DNA of 64,000 nt from positions 248,001-312,000 of the forward strand of contig NZ_RBAM01000006.1 of the NCBI RefSeq assembly GCF_003626645.1, given 5' to 3'. Shown here piece by piece: positions 43,057 to 52,300 of this stretch (position 1 is its first letter; each line of letters starts with the position of its first letter). The notes below the pieces were generated by a model. It was not told the origin of the DNA, ran no database searches, and was given only the letters and a program-made list of their open reading frames with translations. The stretch is from Streptomyces klenkii. GTDB taxonomy: Bacteria > Actinomycetota > Actinomycetes > Streptomycetales > Streptomycetaceae. The position numbers were made by a program, and so were the translations under genes.

Positions 43057-44726
43057 ACAAGGCAGGGCAGACGGAGCAGCCGACCGCCCCCGAAACGCCC
43101 TTACTGCCCGACGCGCCCGGGTCCGACCCGAAGCGGTGGCTCGCGCTGACCGTCCTGCTGGTCGCCACCTTCATGGACCTGCTCGACTCCAACATCATCA
43201 CCGTGGCGATCCCGAGCATCCAGCGCGATCTGGGCGCCTCGGCCGTCGCCGTCCAGGCGATGACGGCCGGATACACGCTGAGCTTCGCCGTCCTCCTGAT
43301 CACCGGCGGCCGGCTCGGCGACATCTTCGGCCGCAAGCGGATGTTCCTCACCGGCGTCGCCGGATTCGTCGTCGCGTCGGCCCTGTGCGCCGCCGCGCAG
43401 AACACCGAGATGCTCGTCGCCTCCCGGGCGCTCCAGGGGCTGGCCGCCGCGGTCATGGTGCCCCAGGTCCTGGCGCTCATCCACGTCACCTTCGCGCCCC
43501 AGGAGATCGGGCGCGTCGTCAGCCTGTACGCGAGCATGATCGGACTGGCCGTCGTCTCCGGTCCGGTCGTCGGCGGCGCACTCGTCGAGTGGAGCCCGCT
43601 GGACCTCGGCTGGCGGAGCATCTTCGTGGTCAACCTCCCGATCGGCGTGGCGGCCCTGGCCGGTGCGTGGAAGTGGATGCGGGAGTCGAACTCCCCGCAC
43701 GCCCAGCGGCTGGACATCGTCGGCATGCTGCTGGCCACCGTGGGACTGCTGCTCCTGATGCTTCCCCTGACGCTCGGGCGGGAGCTCGGCTGGCCCGTCT
43801 GGAGCATCGTCGCGCTCGTCGCCGCGCTGCCCGTCATCGCGCTGTTCGTGGTGCACCAGCGCCACAAGACCCGCACGGACGGCTCGCCCCTGGTGTCCCT
43901 GTCCCTGTTCAAGGTCCGGGCCTTCGGCGCCGGCATCGGCGTGCAGCTGCTCTTCAGCGCCATTCCCGCCGGCTTCTTCCTCAGCTGGACGCTCTACCTG
44001 CAGGGCGGTCTCGGCTGGTCCGCGCTGCACACCGGTCTCACGGCCATCCCGTTCTCGGTGTGCGTCCCGCTCGTCGGCGGCCTGGCCGTGCGCAAGCTCT
44101 CCCCGCTCTACGGCCGGTACTGCCTGGTGGCGGGCGCGCTGAGCATGCTGGCGGGCATCGCCACGTACGCCTGGGCGGCCGACCGGCTGGGCCCGGACAT
44201 CACCTCCTGGCACGCCGTCCCGTCCATGATCCTGCTCGGCTCCGGCATGGGCCTGCTCATGCCCCCGCTGACCACGCTGGTCCTCCGGGAGGTCACGCCC
44301 CAGGAGGCGGGCGCCGCGTCCGGCATCATCAACGCGACCGGTCAGCTCGGCGCGGCCCTCGGCGTGGCGGTCATCGGCGGCATCTTCTTCTCCGCCCTGG
44401 CCGGCAACGCGGGTCCCCAGGCCGACCGGGTCCTGCCGGCCCACCGGGCGGTCGCCCGGCAGGCCGCGGAGGTCAAGGGCTGCGCGACCGACGCGCTCGG
44501 CCAGGACGACCTGGCGAAGGTGCCGCCCAGCTGCACCGCGCTCACCGCGAAGAGCGGTCCCGGGAACCTGGAGGCGATCGGGAGCGCGCTCGGCGAGATC
44601 CGCACCAAGACGTTCGTCGCCACCTACAGCGAAACCCTGTACTGGGCCGCCGGCTGCCTCGTACCGGTCGCCGGCCTGCTGTTCCTCCTGCCCCACCACC
44701 GGGTGCGGCGGCAGGAGACGGCCTAG
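43053..44726 (+). CDS. DHA2-type MFS drug exporter (14-TM, EmrB/QacA family), TTA codon near start
   Basis: 557 residues starting at ATG 43053, overlapping the TetR stop. Hydrophobic segments run through the whole length, fitting 14 membrane helices. Family motifs are visible: the LDSNIITVAIPSIQRDLG motif of helix 1 and the loop motif GGRLGDIFGRKRMF between helices 2 and 3; also VSGPVVGGALVEW. A soluble loop before the last helix holds two cysteines. It would export a hydrophobic compound in exchange for protons, most likely the cluster product, giving export and partial self-protection. Codon 17 is TTA (43101-43103), the rare leucine codon read by the bldA tRNA in Streptomyces, which would tie translation to development. 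Control by the adjacent TetR is likely. Confidence 0.92.
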   Translation: MNKAGQTEQPTAPETPLLPDAPGSDPKRWLALTVLLVATFMDLLDSNIITVAIPSIQRDLGASAVAVQAMTAGYTLSFAVLLITGGRLGDIFGRKRMFLTGVAGFVVASALCAAAQNTEMLVASRALQGLAAAVMVPQVLALIHVTFAPQEIGRVVSLYASMIGLAVVSGPVVGGALVEWSPLDLGWRSIFVVNLPIGVAALAGAWKWMRESNSPHAQRLDIVGMLLATVGLLLLMLPLTLGRELGWPVWSIVALVAALPVIALFVVHQRHKTRTDGSPLVSLSLFKVRAFGAGIGVQLLFSAIPAGFFLSWTLYLQGGLGWSALHTGLTAIPFSVCVPLVGGLAVRKLSPLYGRYCLVAGALSMLAGIATYAWAADRLGPDITSWHAVPSMILLGSGMGLLMPPLTTLVLREVTPQEAGAASGIINATGQLGAALGVAVIGGIFFSALAGNAGPQADRVLPAHRAVARQAAEVKGCATDALGQDDLAKVPPSCTALTAKSGPGNLEAIGSALGEIRTKTFVATYSETLYWAAGCLVPVAGLLFLLPHHRVRRQETA

Positions 44727-44775
44727 GCCGCGGCAACCGGCAGCACCGACCCCGCACGCAATTGGAGATACCGTC

Positions 44776-45108
44776 ATGAGCAGTACGACCTACCAGGTCC
44801 TCATCAAGGGCAAGTTCGCGGAGCTGAGCGACGAGCAGCGCGTCGCGCTGCAAGCCGTCGCGAGCCGGCATGACGTGTTCAGCGCGCGCTTCACCGAGGA
44901 GGGCACCGTCACCTACGAGCGGGCCCTCAACGGATTCACCTTCCGCGTGCTGATCCCCGCGGACGAGAAGGACCCCGAGGCCGTCGTGCACGCGATGGCC
45001 GAGGAGCTGTGCACCGCCGCCGTCCGCCGGCTCGGGGCCGACTGCCGCAACCTTCAGTCGGTGTCGACCGACCGGGCCAGCATCAAGATCAATCGCAAGG
45101 GCCGCTGA
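44776..45108 (+). CDS. Small DUF6204-like protein of unknown function
   Basis: 110 residues from ATG 44776, with AATTGGAGATACC upstream. The sequence (STTYQVLIKGKFAELSDEQR; DVFSARFTEEGTVTYERALN) looks like the DUF6204 family of small soluble actinobacterial proteins, a call from memory. No signal peptide, membrane segment or catalytic motif is visible; two cysteines lie in the C-terminal half. It follows the MFS gene by 49 bases on the same strand and probably shares its transcript. A role in the pathway is not supported by anything other than position. Confidence 0.8.
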   Translation: MSSTTYQVLIKGKFAELSDEQRVALQAVASRHDVFSARFTEEGTVTYERALNGFTFRVLIPADEKDPEAVVHAMAEELCTAAVRRLGADCRNLQSVSTDRASIKINRKGR

Positions 45109-45123
45109 CACCCCGAAGCCCGG

Positions 45124-45169
45124 AAAGGCCGTGGGCCCGGGTCCGTACGGACCCGGGCCCACGGCCTTT
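45124..45169. terminator. Perfect 46-bp palindrome between convergent genes
   Basis: Two perfectly complementary 23-base arms meet with no spacer (centre GT|AC at 45146/45147). The palindrome starts with AAAGGCC and ends with GGCCTTT. It lies between the stop of the DUF6204-like gene (45108) and the stop of the discrete AT (45176), so it can act as a bidirectional terminator. A/T runs at both feet of the stem fit that role on either strand. Confidence 0.85.
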
Positions 45170-45175
45170 CCCCTG

Positions 45176-46513
45176 CTACGCCGCCGCCCCGGCCGCTACG
45201 GGCCTGGGCAGGCGCACGGCGTCCAGCACGGCGGCCTGGTACGGGGTCAGGGCCGTCGCGGACCCGCCCGGGAACAGCGCCGCCCAGTCCGGCTCGCGCC
45301 CGCAGGCGTAGAGCGTGCCGAGCGAGGAGAGCACCGAACGGCGCTCCTCCCCCCGCCTGCCGGAGGGCAGCAACAGGCCCTGCCGTTCCCCGTGTTCGAG
45401 CGTCTGGCGCACGGGGCTGAGCAGCACGGGGTGCGTGCTGATCTCGACGAACACCTCGTGGCCCGCGGCGAAGAGGTTCTCGACCGCGGCGGCGAACCGC
45501 ACCGGCTCGCGGAGGTTGCGCATCCAGTACCCGGCCCCGAGGACGGTGCCCGGCACCGGCCCGGCCGTCACCGTCGAGTACATCGGCACCCGGGTGGGCG
45601 CGGGGTCCAGCGACTCCAGGGCGGTGCCGAGGTCCTCGCGCAGTTCGTCGACGTAGCGGCTGTGCGAGGCGACCGTGCTCTTGATCACCCGGCAGTAGAC
45701 GTCACGCCGGTCCAGGTCCTCGACGAGCGCGGCGAGCGAAGCGGCGTCACCGGCCAGGACGGTGGACCGGGGGCTGTTCTCCCCGGCGACGCTGATCGCG
45801 CCGCCGCTGGCCGCGGCGACCGCCTGCGCCTCGGCGGGCGAGAGCTCCGTCGCGGCCAGGGCTCCCTTGCCGGCGATCCGTCGCAGCAGTGCGCTGCGCC
45901 GGCAGGCGATCATCATGGCCTCGCGCAGGGTCAGCGCTCCGGCGGTGTGCGCGGCGGCGATCTCCCCCATGCTGTGCCCGACCACCGCGTCCGGCGTCAC
46001 GCCCCAGCTCCGCCACAGGGCGGTCAAGGCGATCTGTAGTGACACCACCGTCGGCTGGAGGATGTTCAGTTCGCCGAGCCGGGCCTGCTCGGCGGGCAGC
46101 CGCAGCTGCTCGACGGCGGAGAACCCGGCGAACTCGCGGACCAGTGCGTCGCAGTGGTCCAGCGCTTCCCGGAACACCGGCTCGGTGTCCCGCAGTTCGC
46201 GCCCCATCCCGTGCCACTGGGCGCCCTGTCCGGCGAAGACGAACACCACCCGGGGGCGCCGGGTCGCGAGCTCCGCCGGGATGCGCTCCGTCTCGCCCGC
46301 GCACGCCTCCCCCAGCCGTTCCTCCAGGTCGGCGTACGACTCGACCGCGAGCGCGAGACGGTGCGGGCCGGCCGTTCCTGTCGCGGCGTCGTGACAGTAC
46401 CGGGCCAGCGGCGGAAGGGACCGTCCGGCACGGATCCGGTCCAGGTGCGCGTGCAGCAGCGCGGTGAGGAGGTCCTCGGTGCCCGCGGCGACGGCGAACA
46501 GCTGTGCGCTCAC
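45176..46513 (-). CDS. Discrete trans-acyltransferase, probable ethylmalonyl-specific (KirCII-like)
   Basis: 445 residues from GTG 46513, preceded by AAGGGGGAGG. A GTG at 46552 would add 13 Pro/Gly-rich residues with no good ribosome-binding site. It is a malonyl-CoA-ACP transacylase fold with the oxyanion motif FAGQGAQWHGMGREL, nucleophile in GHSMGEIAAAHTAG (Ser ~179), and VASHS (~282) at the specificity position. This is neither HAFH (malonyl) nor YASH (methylmalonyl), suggesting a bulkier extender. In kirromycin a separate AT (KirCII) loads ethylmalonyl onto one ACP; the CCR and the bare module 5 of PKS2 fit the same job here (inference). About 90 residues precede the AT core, with the AT-typical C-terminal extension after it. 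Last gene of the right-hand biosynthetic operon, TAG stop, followed by the palindromic terminator. Confidence 0.9.
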   Translation of the reverse strand: MSAQLFAVAAGTEDLLTALLHAHLDRIRAGRSLPPLARYCHDAATGTAGPHRLALAVESYADLEERLGEACAGETERIPAELATRRPRVVFVFAGQGAQWHGMGRELRDTEPVFREALDHCDALVREFAGFSAVEQLRLPAEQARLGELNILQPTVVSLQIALTALWRSWGVTPDAVVGHSMGEIAAAHTAGALTLREAMMIACRRSALLRRIAGKGALAATELSPAEAQAVAAASGGAISVAGENSPRSTVLAGDAASLAALVEDLDRRDVYCRVIKSTVASHSRYVDELREDLGTALESLDPAPTRVPMYSTVTAGPVPGTVLGAGYWMRNLREPVRFAAAVENLFAAGHEVFVEISTHPVLLSPVRQTLEHGERQGLLLPSGRRGEERRSVLSSLGTLYACGREPDWAALFPGGSATALTPYQAAVLDAVRLPRPVAAGAAA

Positions 46514-46556
46514 GCCTCCCCCTTCCGGTCGGAGCGGTGGAACGCCGGGCACCGGG

Positions 46557-47516
46557 TCACCGGCGGACGGCGATCTGGTGGCGGTAGCTCTCCATCGGCA
46601 GCCCGCTCATCCACGGCACGACGCCCAGCTTGCTGAGCACCTTGATCGTGGAGGGCGGCTGGTAGCCGGCGAACATGCCGCCGAACATGAGGATCTGGCT
46701 GTGGGCGACGACCTGCCGCATCAGCGGGTTCATCCGCTGCTTGCCGAGCATGGCGCGGAAGTGGCTGTTCGGCGCCATCCGGCGGCGCACGGCCGCGCGG
46801 ACCCGGTCCGAGATGTCGTTGTCGGCGATCCAGTCCAGGCCCTCGGTCTCCTCGGCCGCCTGCCGCATGGTCGCGGTGCGCTGCCGGGTGTAGACGTCGA
46901 TGTGGCTCAGGTAGCCGCCGGGGCGCAGCACGCGCGCGGCCTCGCGCAGGAACTTGCCGAGGTCGGGGTAGGTGTGCGAGCTCTCGATGTTGACGAGCAC
47001 GTCCACCGAGCCGTCCTCGAAGGGCAGGTCCTCCGCGTCGCCGTGCACGTAGCGCAGCGCGTCGCCGCGGGAGAGCGTGGCGGTCGCCCGGGCGACGGCC
47101 TTCGGCGACAGGTCCAGGCCGGTCATCCGCGCGCCGGGGGCGACGCGGGAGAGGAAGTTCAGGCCCTCTCCCATGCCGCAGCCGACCTCCAGGACCTCCC
47201 GGCCGGCGTAGTCGTCCAGGCCGATGGGGAGGTCCCGCAGGGCGAGGAAGTAGAGCTGCTCGCTGAAGCCGTCGGTCCAGGGCCCGCCGAATCCGGGCAC
47301 GCGGGCCCGCATCTCCTCGGCGAGGTCCGCGTCGTACATGCCCCAGTTCCACAGGTCGCCCTTGCCGGACAAGGTGGCGGCCATGTCGTAGATGGTGGAG
47401 CTGGCCGACTTCATGCCGGCGGCCTTCTCGCCCTTGCGCGGGGCGCCGGACTCGTCGAGGTTGATGTCCGCGAGGCCGCTGGTGAAGGCGGCCATGACGT
47501 CAGGTGTGGAACTCAT
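46557..47516 (-). CDS. SAM-dependent class I methyltransferase (tailoring)
   Basis: 319 residues from ATG 47516 with GGAGAT upstream. A Rossmann methyltransferase with motif I VLEVGCGMGEGLNFLSR, the acidic residue of GLDLSPKAV, and the post-motifs GDAEDLPFEDGSVD and LRPGGYLSHID. It resembles Methyltransf_11-type small-molecule N- or O-methyltransferases. It lies between aspartate decarboxylase (30 bases upstream) and the discrete AT in the same operon, so a tailoring role is likely. With a second, different O-methyltransferase in the operon, one candidate role is N-methylation of the pyridone, as in aurodox-type elfamycins; O-methylation of a backbone hydroxyl is the alternative. The sequence does not decide between them. 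Confidence 0.88.
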   Translation of the reverse strand: MSSTPDVMAAFTSGLADINLDESGAPRKGEKAAGMKSASSTIYDMAATLSGKGDLWNWGMYDADLAEEMRARVPGFGGPWTDGFSEQLYFLALRDLPIGLDDYAGREVLEVGCGMGEGLNFLSRVAPGARMTGLDLSPKAVARATATLSRGDALRYVHGDAEDLPFEDGSVDVLVNIESSHTYPDLGKFLREAARVLRPGGYLSHIDVYTRQRTATMRQAAEETEGLDWIADNDISDRVRAAVRRRMAPNSHFRAMLGKQRMNPLMRQVVAHSQILMFGGMFAGYQPPSTIKVLSKLGVVPWMSGLPMESYRHQIAVRR

Positions 47517-47546
47517 GTGCGATCTCCGATGGGCGGGGCGGGGCGG

Positions 47547-47966
47547 TCACGCGCTGACGGTGTCGCCGCGCACCAGGCCGAAGCCGTCGGGCACGTCGGC
47601 GGGGTCCGAGCCGGTCCGGACGATCCGGTTGTCCGCGTCGACGAACACGACGCTCGGCCGGTACGACCGGGCGTCCTCTTCGGTCATGGCGGCGTAGGAG
47701 ATGATGATGACGAGGTCGCCGGGGCTGACGAGCCGGGCGGCGGCGCCGTTGATGCCGATGATCCCGCTGCCGGCCTCGCCCTCGATGACGTAGGTGCTCA
47801 GCCGGGCGCCGTTGTCGATGTCGACGATGTCGACCTTCTCCCCCGGCAGCAGGTTCGCGGCGGCCATCAGGGTGGCGTCGATGGTGACGGATCCGACGTA
47901 GTGCAGGTCCGCCTGGGTCACCGTGGCCCGGTGGATCTTGGACTTGAACATCTCTCGGTACAGCAT
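47547..47966 (-). CDS. panD: Pyruvoyl-dependent aspartate 1-decarboxylase (KirD-like)
   Basis: 139 residues from ATG 47966 with GGAGAG upstream. It converts L-aspartate to beta-alanine. The self-processing site is clear: HYVGSVTID, where cleavage between Gly25 and Ser26 makes the pyruvoyl cofactor. Lys10 and Tyr23 positions (FKSKIHRATV, LHY) and the later GINGAAARLVSPGDLVIIISYA block match the family at its usual length. Being inside a PKS/NRPS operon rather than with pantothenate genes, it most likely supplies beta-alanine to the nearby free-standing NRPS for pyridone formation, as kirD is proposed to do for kirromycin. It starts 11 bases after the P450 stop. Confidence 0.94.
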   Translation of the reverse strand: MLYREMFKSKIHRATVTQADLHYVGSVTIDATLMAAANLLPGEKVDIVDIDNGARLSTYVIEGEAGSGIIGINGAAARLVSPGDLVIIISYAAMTEEDARSYRPSVVFVDADNRIVRTGSDPADVPDGFGLVRGDTVSA

Positions 47967-47977
47967 GTTCTCTCCGT

Positions 47978-49252
47978 TCACCCGGTCACGGGGCAGGTCT
48001 TCGGCGCCGGCGACAGGCGCACGGGGAGCCGCTGCATGGCGAGCAGGTAGCGCGGCGCGATCTCCGCCGGCTCGGCCGCCAGCTCCAGGTCGGGGAAGCG
48101 CTCGAACAGCGCGTTCAGCGCGACCTCTCCCTCGATGAGGGCGAGGCTGGCACCCAGGCAGTAGTGGGCGCCGCGGCCGAAGCCCAGGTGGGGGTTGTGC
48201 TCGCGGGTGAGGTCCAGCCGCTCCGGCTGGTCGAACTCCTCGGGGTCGCGGTTGGCCGCGGCCAGCACGACCTGGATGGCCTCGCCGGGCTGCACCGTCA
48301 CACCGCCGATCTCGACGGGCTCGGTCGCGAAGCGCCGGAAGGTGTGCTTCACCGGTGCGGTGTGGCGCACGAGTTCGGCGACCGCCCGGGCGGCGACGGA
48401 CGGGTCGTCCTTGAGCAGCCGCAGCTGGTCGGGGTGCTGGAGCAGGGTGAAGACGCCGAGCGCGATGAGGTTGCGGACGGTCTCGTGACCGGCCTGGACG
48501 AGGACCATGGCCAGGGCCACCAGCTCGTCGTCGGTCAGCCGCTCGCTGTCCTGCTCGTGGATCTGCACGAGCTCGGAGATGAGGTCGTCCCGGGGCTCGG
48601 CCTGGCGGGCCTCGATCAGTTCCCTGGTCACCCGGGCCATGCCGCGCACCGCCGGGGCGAACTGCTCGGGGTTCGGGCGCAGGGCCGCCGCCAGCGTCTC
48701 GCTCCACTCGCGCCACTGCTCGCGGTAGTCCTCGTCGACGCCGAGCAGCTCGCAGATGACGATGATGGCGAGCGGGTGCGCGTAGTCCGCGATCAGGTCG
48801 GGCTCGGGCTTGGCGGCGAGCTCGTCCAGCAGACGGTGGGCCACACGGCCGATCGCCGGCGTGAGCGTCTGCATCCGCCGGGCGGACAGGGCGCGCGTGA
48901 CGAGCCGCCGCACGCGCATGTGGTCCTCGCCGTCCATGGTGAGCAGCGTGGAGTCGAACATGTCGACGATGTCCTCGGGGATGCCCCTGCTGAGCATGGA
49001 CTCCCGGTGGGAGTCGCCCGGCGGGCGGCTGCGCAGCGTCGGCTCGCTCAGCACCTTCCGGACGTCCTGGTAGCCGGTGGCGACCCAGACGGGGCTGCCG
49101 TCGGCGAACTTCCCCGGGCAGACCGGCCGGGGGCCGCCCAGCCACCGCTCGCCCGCTGCCGGGTCGGTGATGAACGCCGGGTCGGACAGGTCGAACTCGC
49201 TGGTGTGCGCGCCCGGTTCGGTGGAGGGCTCCGCAGCGGAGGTTTCGGTCAT
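47978..49252 (-). CDS. Cytochrome P450 tailoring hydroxylase
   Basis: 424 residues from ATG 49252 (MTETSAAEPS). Longer in-frame starts exist but add an atypical Arg/Glu-rich tail. I-helix motif AGHET (~252) for oxygen activation, K-helix ExxR (ELVR) and haem-binding FGRGAHYCLG with the axial Cys near residue 363. A soluble actinobacterial P450 of normal length, which needs separate ferredoxin and reductase; none is in the window. It probably hydroxylates the polyketide backbone. Kirromycin uses two P450s (KirOI, KirOII); only one is seen here, so a second may lie left of the window. It is separated from the AT-AT-ER gene by 111 bases containing a stem-loop, so it may have its own promoter. 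Confidence 0.93.
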   Translation of the reverse strand: MTETSAAEPSTEPGAHTSEFDLSDPAFITDPAAGERWLGGPRPVCPGKFADGSPVWVATGYQDVRKVLSEPTLRSRPPGDSHRESMLSRGIPEDIVDMFDSTLLTMDGEDHMRVRRLVTRALSARRMQTLTPAIGRVAHRLLDELAAKPEPDLIADYAHPLAIIVICELLGVDEDYREQWREWSETLAAALRPNPEQFAPAVRGMARVTRELIEARQAEPRDDLISELVQIHEQDSERLTDDELVALAMVLVQAGHETVRNLIALGVFTLLQHPDQLRLLKDDPSVAARAVAELVRHTAPVKHTFRRFATEPVEIGGVTVQPGEAIQVVLAAANRDPEEFDQPERLDLTREHNPHLGFGRGAHYCLGASLALIEGEVALNALFERFPDLELAAEPAEIAPRYLLAMQRLPVRLSPAPKTCPVTG

Positions 49253-49326
49253 GAGGTCGGCCTCGCTTCTTGCTCGTGTGTTCGTTTCGTGCTCGGTGTC
49301 GCTTCGCGCCCGGCTCGGGCCCCCGG

Positions 49327-49353
49327 CCGGCACCGGGCGCCGCCCGGTGCCGG
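49327..49353 (-). terminator. Stem-loop between AT-AT-ER and P450 genes
   Basis: A perfect 12-bp stem (CCGGCACCGGGC and its complement) around a three-base loop, 11 bases past the AT-AT-ER stop. It could terminate or attenuate transcription, or protect the 3' end of the upstream message, before the P450 gene. There is no T-run. Confidence 0.55.
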
Positions 49354-49363
49354 TCCGCGGGAT

Positions 49364-52300
49364 TCAGGCCGCCGGGCCGGCGACGGCGGCGGCCTCGGTC
49401 ATCAGGCGGTCGGCCAGTTCGTCGGCGTGCCGGTCCCGCCACGCGTGCAACGGCGTCCGGGCCAGCCACTGGTTGCACGCCCCCAGCGCCGGTCCGCAGG
49501 GGACCTGGTAGTCGGCGACGCGGCCGGGCGTGCCGTCGATCGCCCAGGTGCTCGCCTGCGCGCAGTACCAGCGGAAGACCAGCGCCATGCGCCGCTTGGG
49601 GTCGAGCCCGTGTCCGGCGGTGCGGCCGAGGCGGGCCCAGATCTCGTCGAACGAGGCGCCGAGGTAGTCGCGCTCGACCTTGGACCGCACCGCGGCGGGG
49701 ACCGCCTCCCAGGCGTCGTAGTTGCGCCACAGGTCGTGGAGCTTGCCCGCGCGGGCGTGGAAGAGCACTCCCTTGCGCAGCACGCGCGCCCGCCCGCCCA
49801 GCTCGAACAGGTCGCCGTAGGGAGCGAAGGCGGTGTCGTGCACGTCGGCGTCCTGGAGCAGGTCCTTGGCCGCGGCGCTCATCCCGCTCTCGGCCGTGCA
49901 CAGGTTGACGGAGCCGGTGAGGACGAAGTCGGCGCCCAGCACGAAGGAGGCCGCGGCCGACTCGGGGGTGCCGATCCCGCCGCCGGCGCCGATGCGCACC
50001 GCCTCGGCGACCCCGCCCAGCCCGGCGCGCAGCCGGCGCAGCGCGGGCAGCAGCGCCCAGAGGCTCGCCATGTCGGAGTGGTCGCCCGCGTCGCCGACCG
50101 CGCAGACGTCGTCCGCCAGCGCGACGCGCTGCCCGGCCTCCGCCTCCTCGGCCGTCAGCAGCCCCTCGGCCACCAGCCGCTGCGCCAGCGCGGCAGGCGG
50201 CGGCGACAGGAACAGGCGGGCCGCGTCCGGCCGGGTGACCTTCGCCAGCAGCTTGCGGGGCACGTGCACGGTGCCGTCCGGGAGCGCCCGGGCGCCGGTC
50301 AGGCGGTGGCGTACGAGTGCGGGCGTCACCTCGACGTGGGTGGCGGCCTCCACGAACCGGACGTCGTGCCGGACCAGCACGTCCACCAGGGCGTCCTCGG
50401 CGCGCGGGTCGAAGGGGTCGTGGGTGACGTTGACCCCGAACGGCGCTCCGGCGGGGACGCGTTCGCGGATCCGCTGCACGGCCGCCGCCGTCTCGGCGGG
50501 GGTGAGCCCCGAGGCACCGAAGTAGGACAGCAGGCCTGCGCCGGCCATCCGGGCGACCAGGTCGACCGAGCTGACGCCGTGCCGCATCCCGCCCGCGGCG
50601 TAGGCGAGGCGTACGCCGTAGTCCCGGCGGAATGCCTCCGAGCCCAGTGACCCGGGAGTGGTGCGGCTGCGCGCGGGCCCGGAAGAGACAGGGGCCACGG
50701 GCACGGCGGTCTCCGCCGGGGGCGCCGTGGTCTCCGGCGCGGGGAGCGGGGCCGCCTCGGTGCGGATCCGGTCGACGAGCTTCGTCAGCACCTGGCCCGG
50801 GCCGAGCTCGCGCACCCGCAGGTCGCCCAGGCCCATCAGGAGCCGGACGCTGTCGGTCCAGCGCACCGGCGAGGCGATCTGGCGGCGCAGCGTGGCGGCC
50901 ACCTCACCGGCCTCGTACGGCCTGGCGTCGGCGTTGCTGATCACGGGGATCTTCGGTGCGGCGAAGGGGGTGCGCTCCAGCAGCCGGCCGAACTCCTCGG
51001 CGGCCGCCGCCATGTACCTGCTGTGGAACGGGGCGCTGACGTTGAGGGGCGCGCAGCGCGCTCCGGCCTCCTTCAGCAGGGGCAGCGCGCGGCCCACGGC
51101 CTCCGCGGGGCCGGCGATCACCGTCTGGCTGGGTGCGTTGTAGTTGGCGATGTCGATCTCGTCGAACCCGCCGTCCCGCAGGACCCGCTCGACGAGCGCG
51201 GCGTCGACCCCCGAGACGGCGGCCATGGTGCCGCCCGTGACCTGTCCCATGAGCCGGCCGCGCTCGGCGACCAGGCGCAGGCCGGTCTCGAAGTCGAAGA
51301 CGCCGGCGGCGAAGAGCGCGGCGAACTCGCCCAGGCTGTGGCCGAGGACGTAGTCGGGCAGCCGCCCGCCCTCGCCGACGGCCGCCAGCCAGGTGAGGGC
51401 GTCGACGGCGTAGAGCGCGGGCTGGGTGTAGCGGGTGTCGCGCAGGTTCCGGCCGGGGTCCTCCAGGCACAGCTCGCGCAGGGAGTAGCCGAGCACGGCG
51501 TCGGCACGGGCGACGAGGTCGGGGAAGCGGTCGAAGACCTCCCGGCCCATCCCCTTGGCCTGGGCGCCCTGCCCGGGGAAGACGTACACGTCGAGGGTCT
51601 TCCCGCCGGCGGCGGTGCGGTCCTGCGTCGCCACGGGAGTGCTCATGGGTTTCACCTCGGTTCGTGGTGCAGGAGGGGCGAGGAGCGGGCGCGTGTCGAG
51701 CACGGCCCGGTACAGCACCTCGTCGCGGGCGTAGGGGGACAGCAGCGGCAGCACGCGGGAGGTGCTGCCGGGCGGGAGGGCGGCCCGCACCAGGTTGGCC
51801 ATGGACCCGGACGGGCCCAGGTCGAGGAAGAGCAGGTCGTCCCGCTCCAGGAGCGGGGCGAGGGCCTTGGTCAGGTCGAACGGGTCCCTCAGCACCCGCC
51901 ACAGGTGGGCCGGGTCCGGGAGGTGCACGGTCGCGCCGGTGGTGCCGGAGATCAGCGGGACGGTGGCGGGCCGCGTGGCCAGTCCGCCGATCAGGTCCTT
52001 GAAGGCGCCTTCCACCGGGTCCATCAGGGGCGAGTGGAAGGGGAACAGGACGGGCAGCCGCTGGCAGAGGACGCCGGAGGCGACGAGGTGCCGCTCGATG
52101 CGGTCCAGGTCGCCGGCGGTGCCCGCCAGGACGAAGTTCTCCGGCGAGTTGACGGCGGCCACGTGGGCCGCCGCCAGGACCGGGTCGCGCCGGGCGAGCC
52201 CCACGTCGGCGAGGACGGCGAGCATGCCCCCGCGGGGGCACTCGGCCTCGAACAGCTCGGTCTGGCGCAGCAGGGAGCGCAGGCAGTCGCGGGGATCGAC

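Noticed and set aside
47547..47966. Aspartate decarboxylase as a housekeeping pantothenate gene
   Set aside because: No panB/panC neighbours; it is embedded in the biosynthetic operon with an NRPS that plausibly needs beta-alanine.
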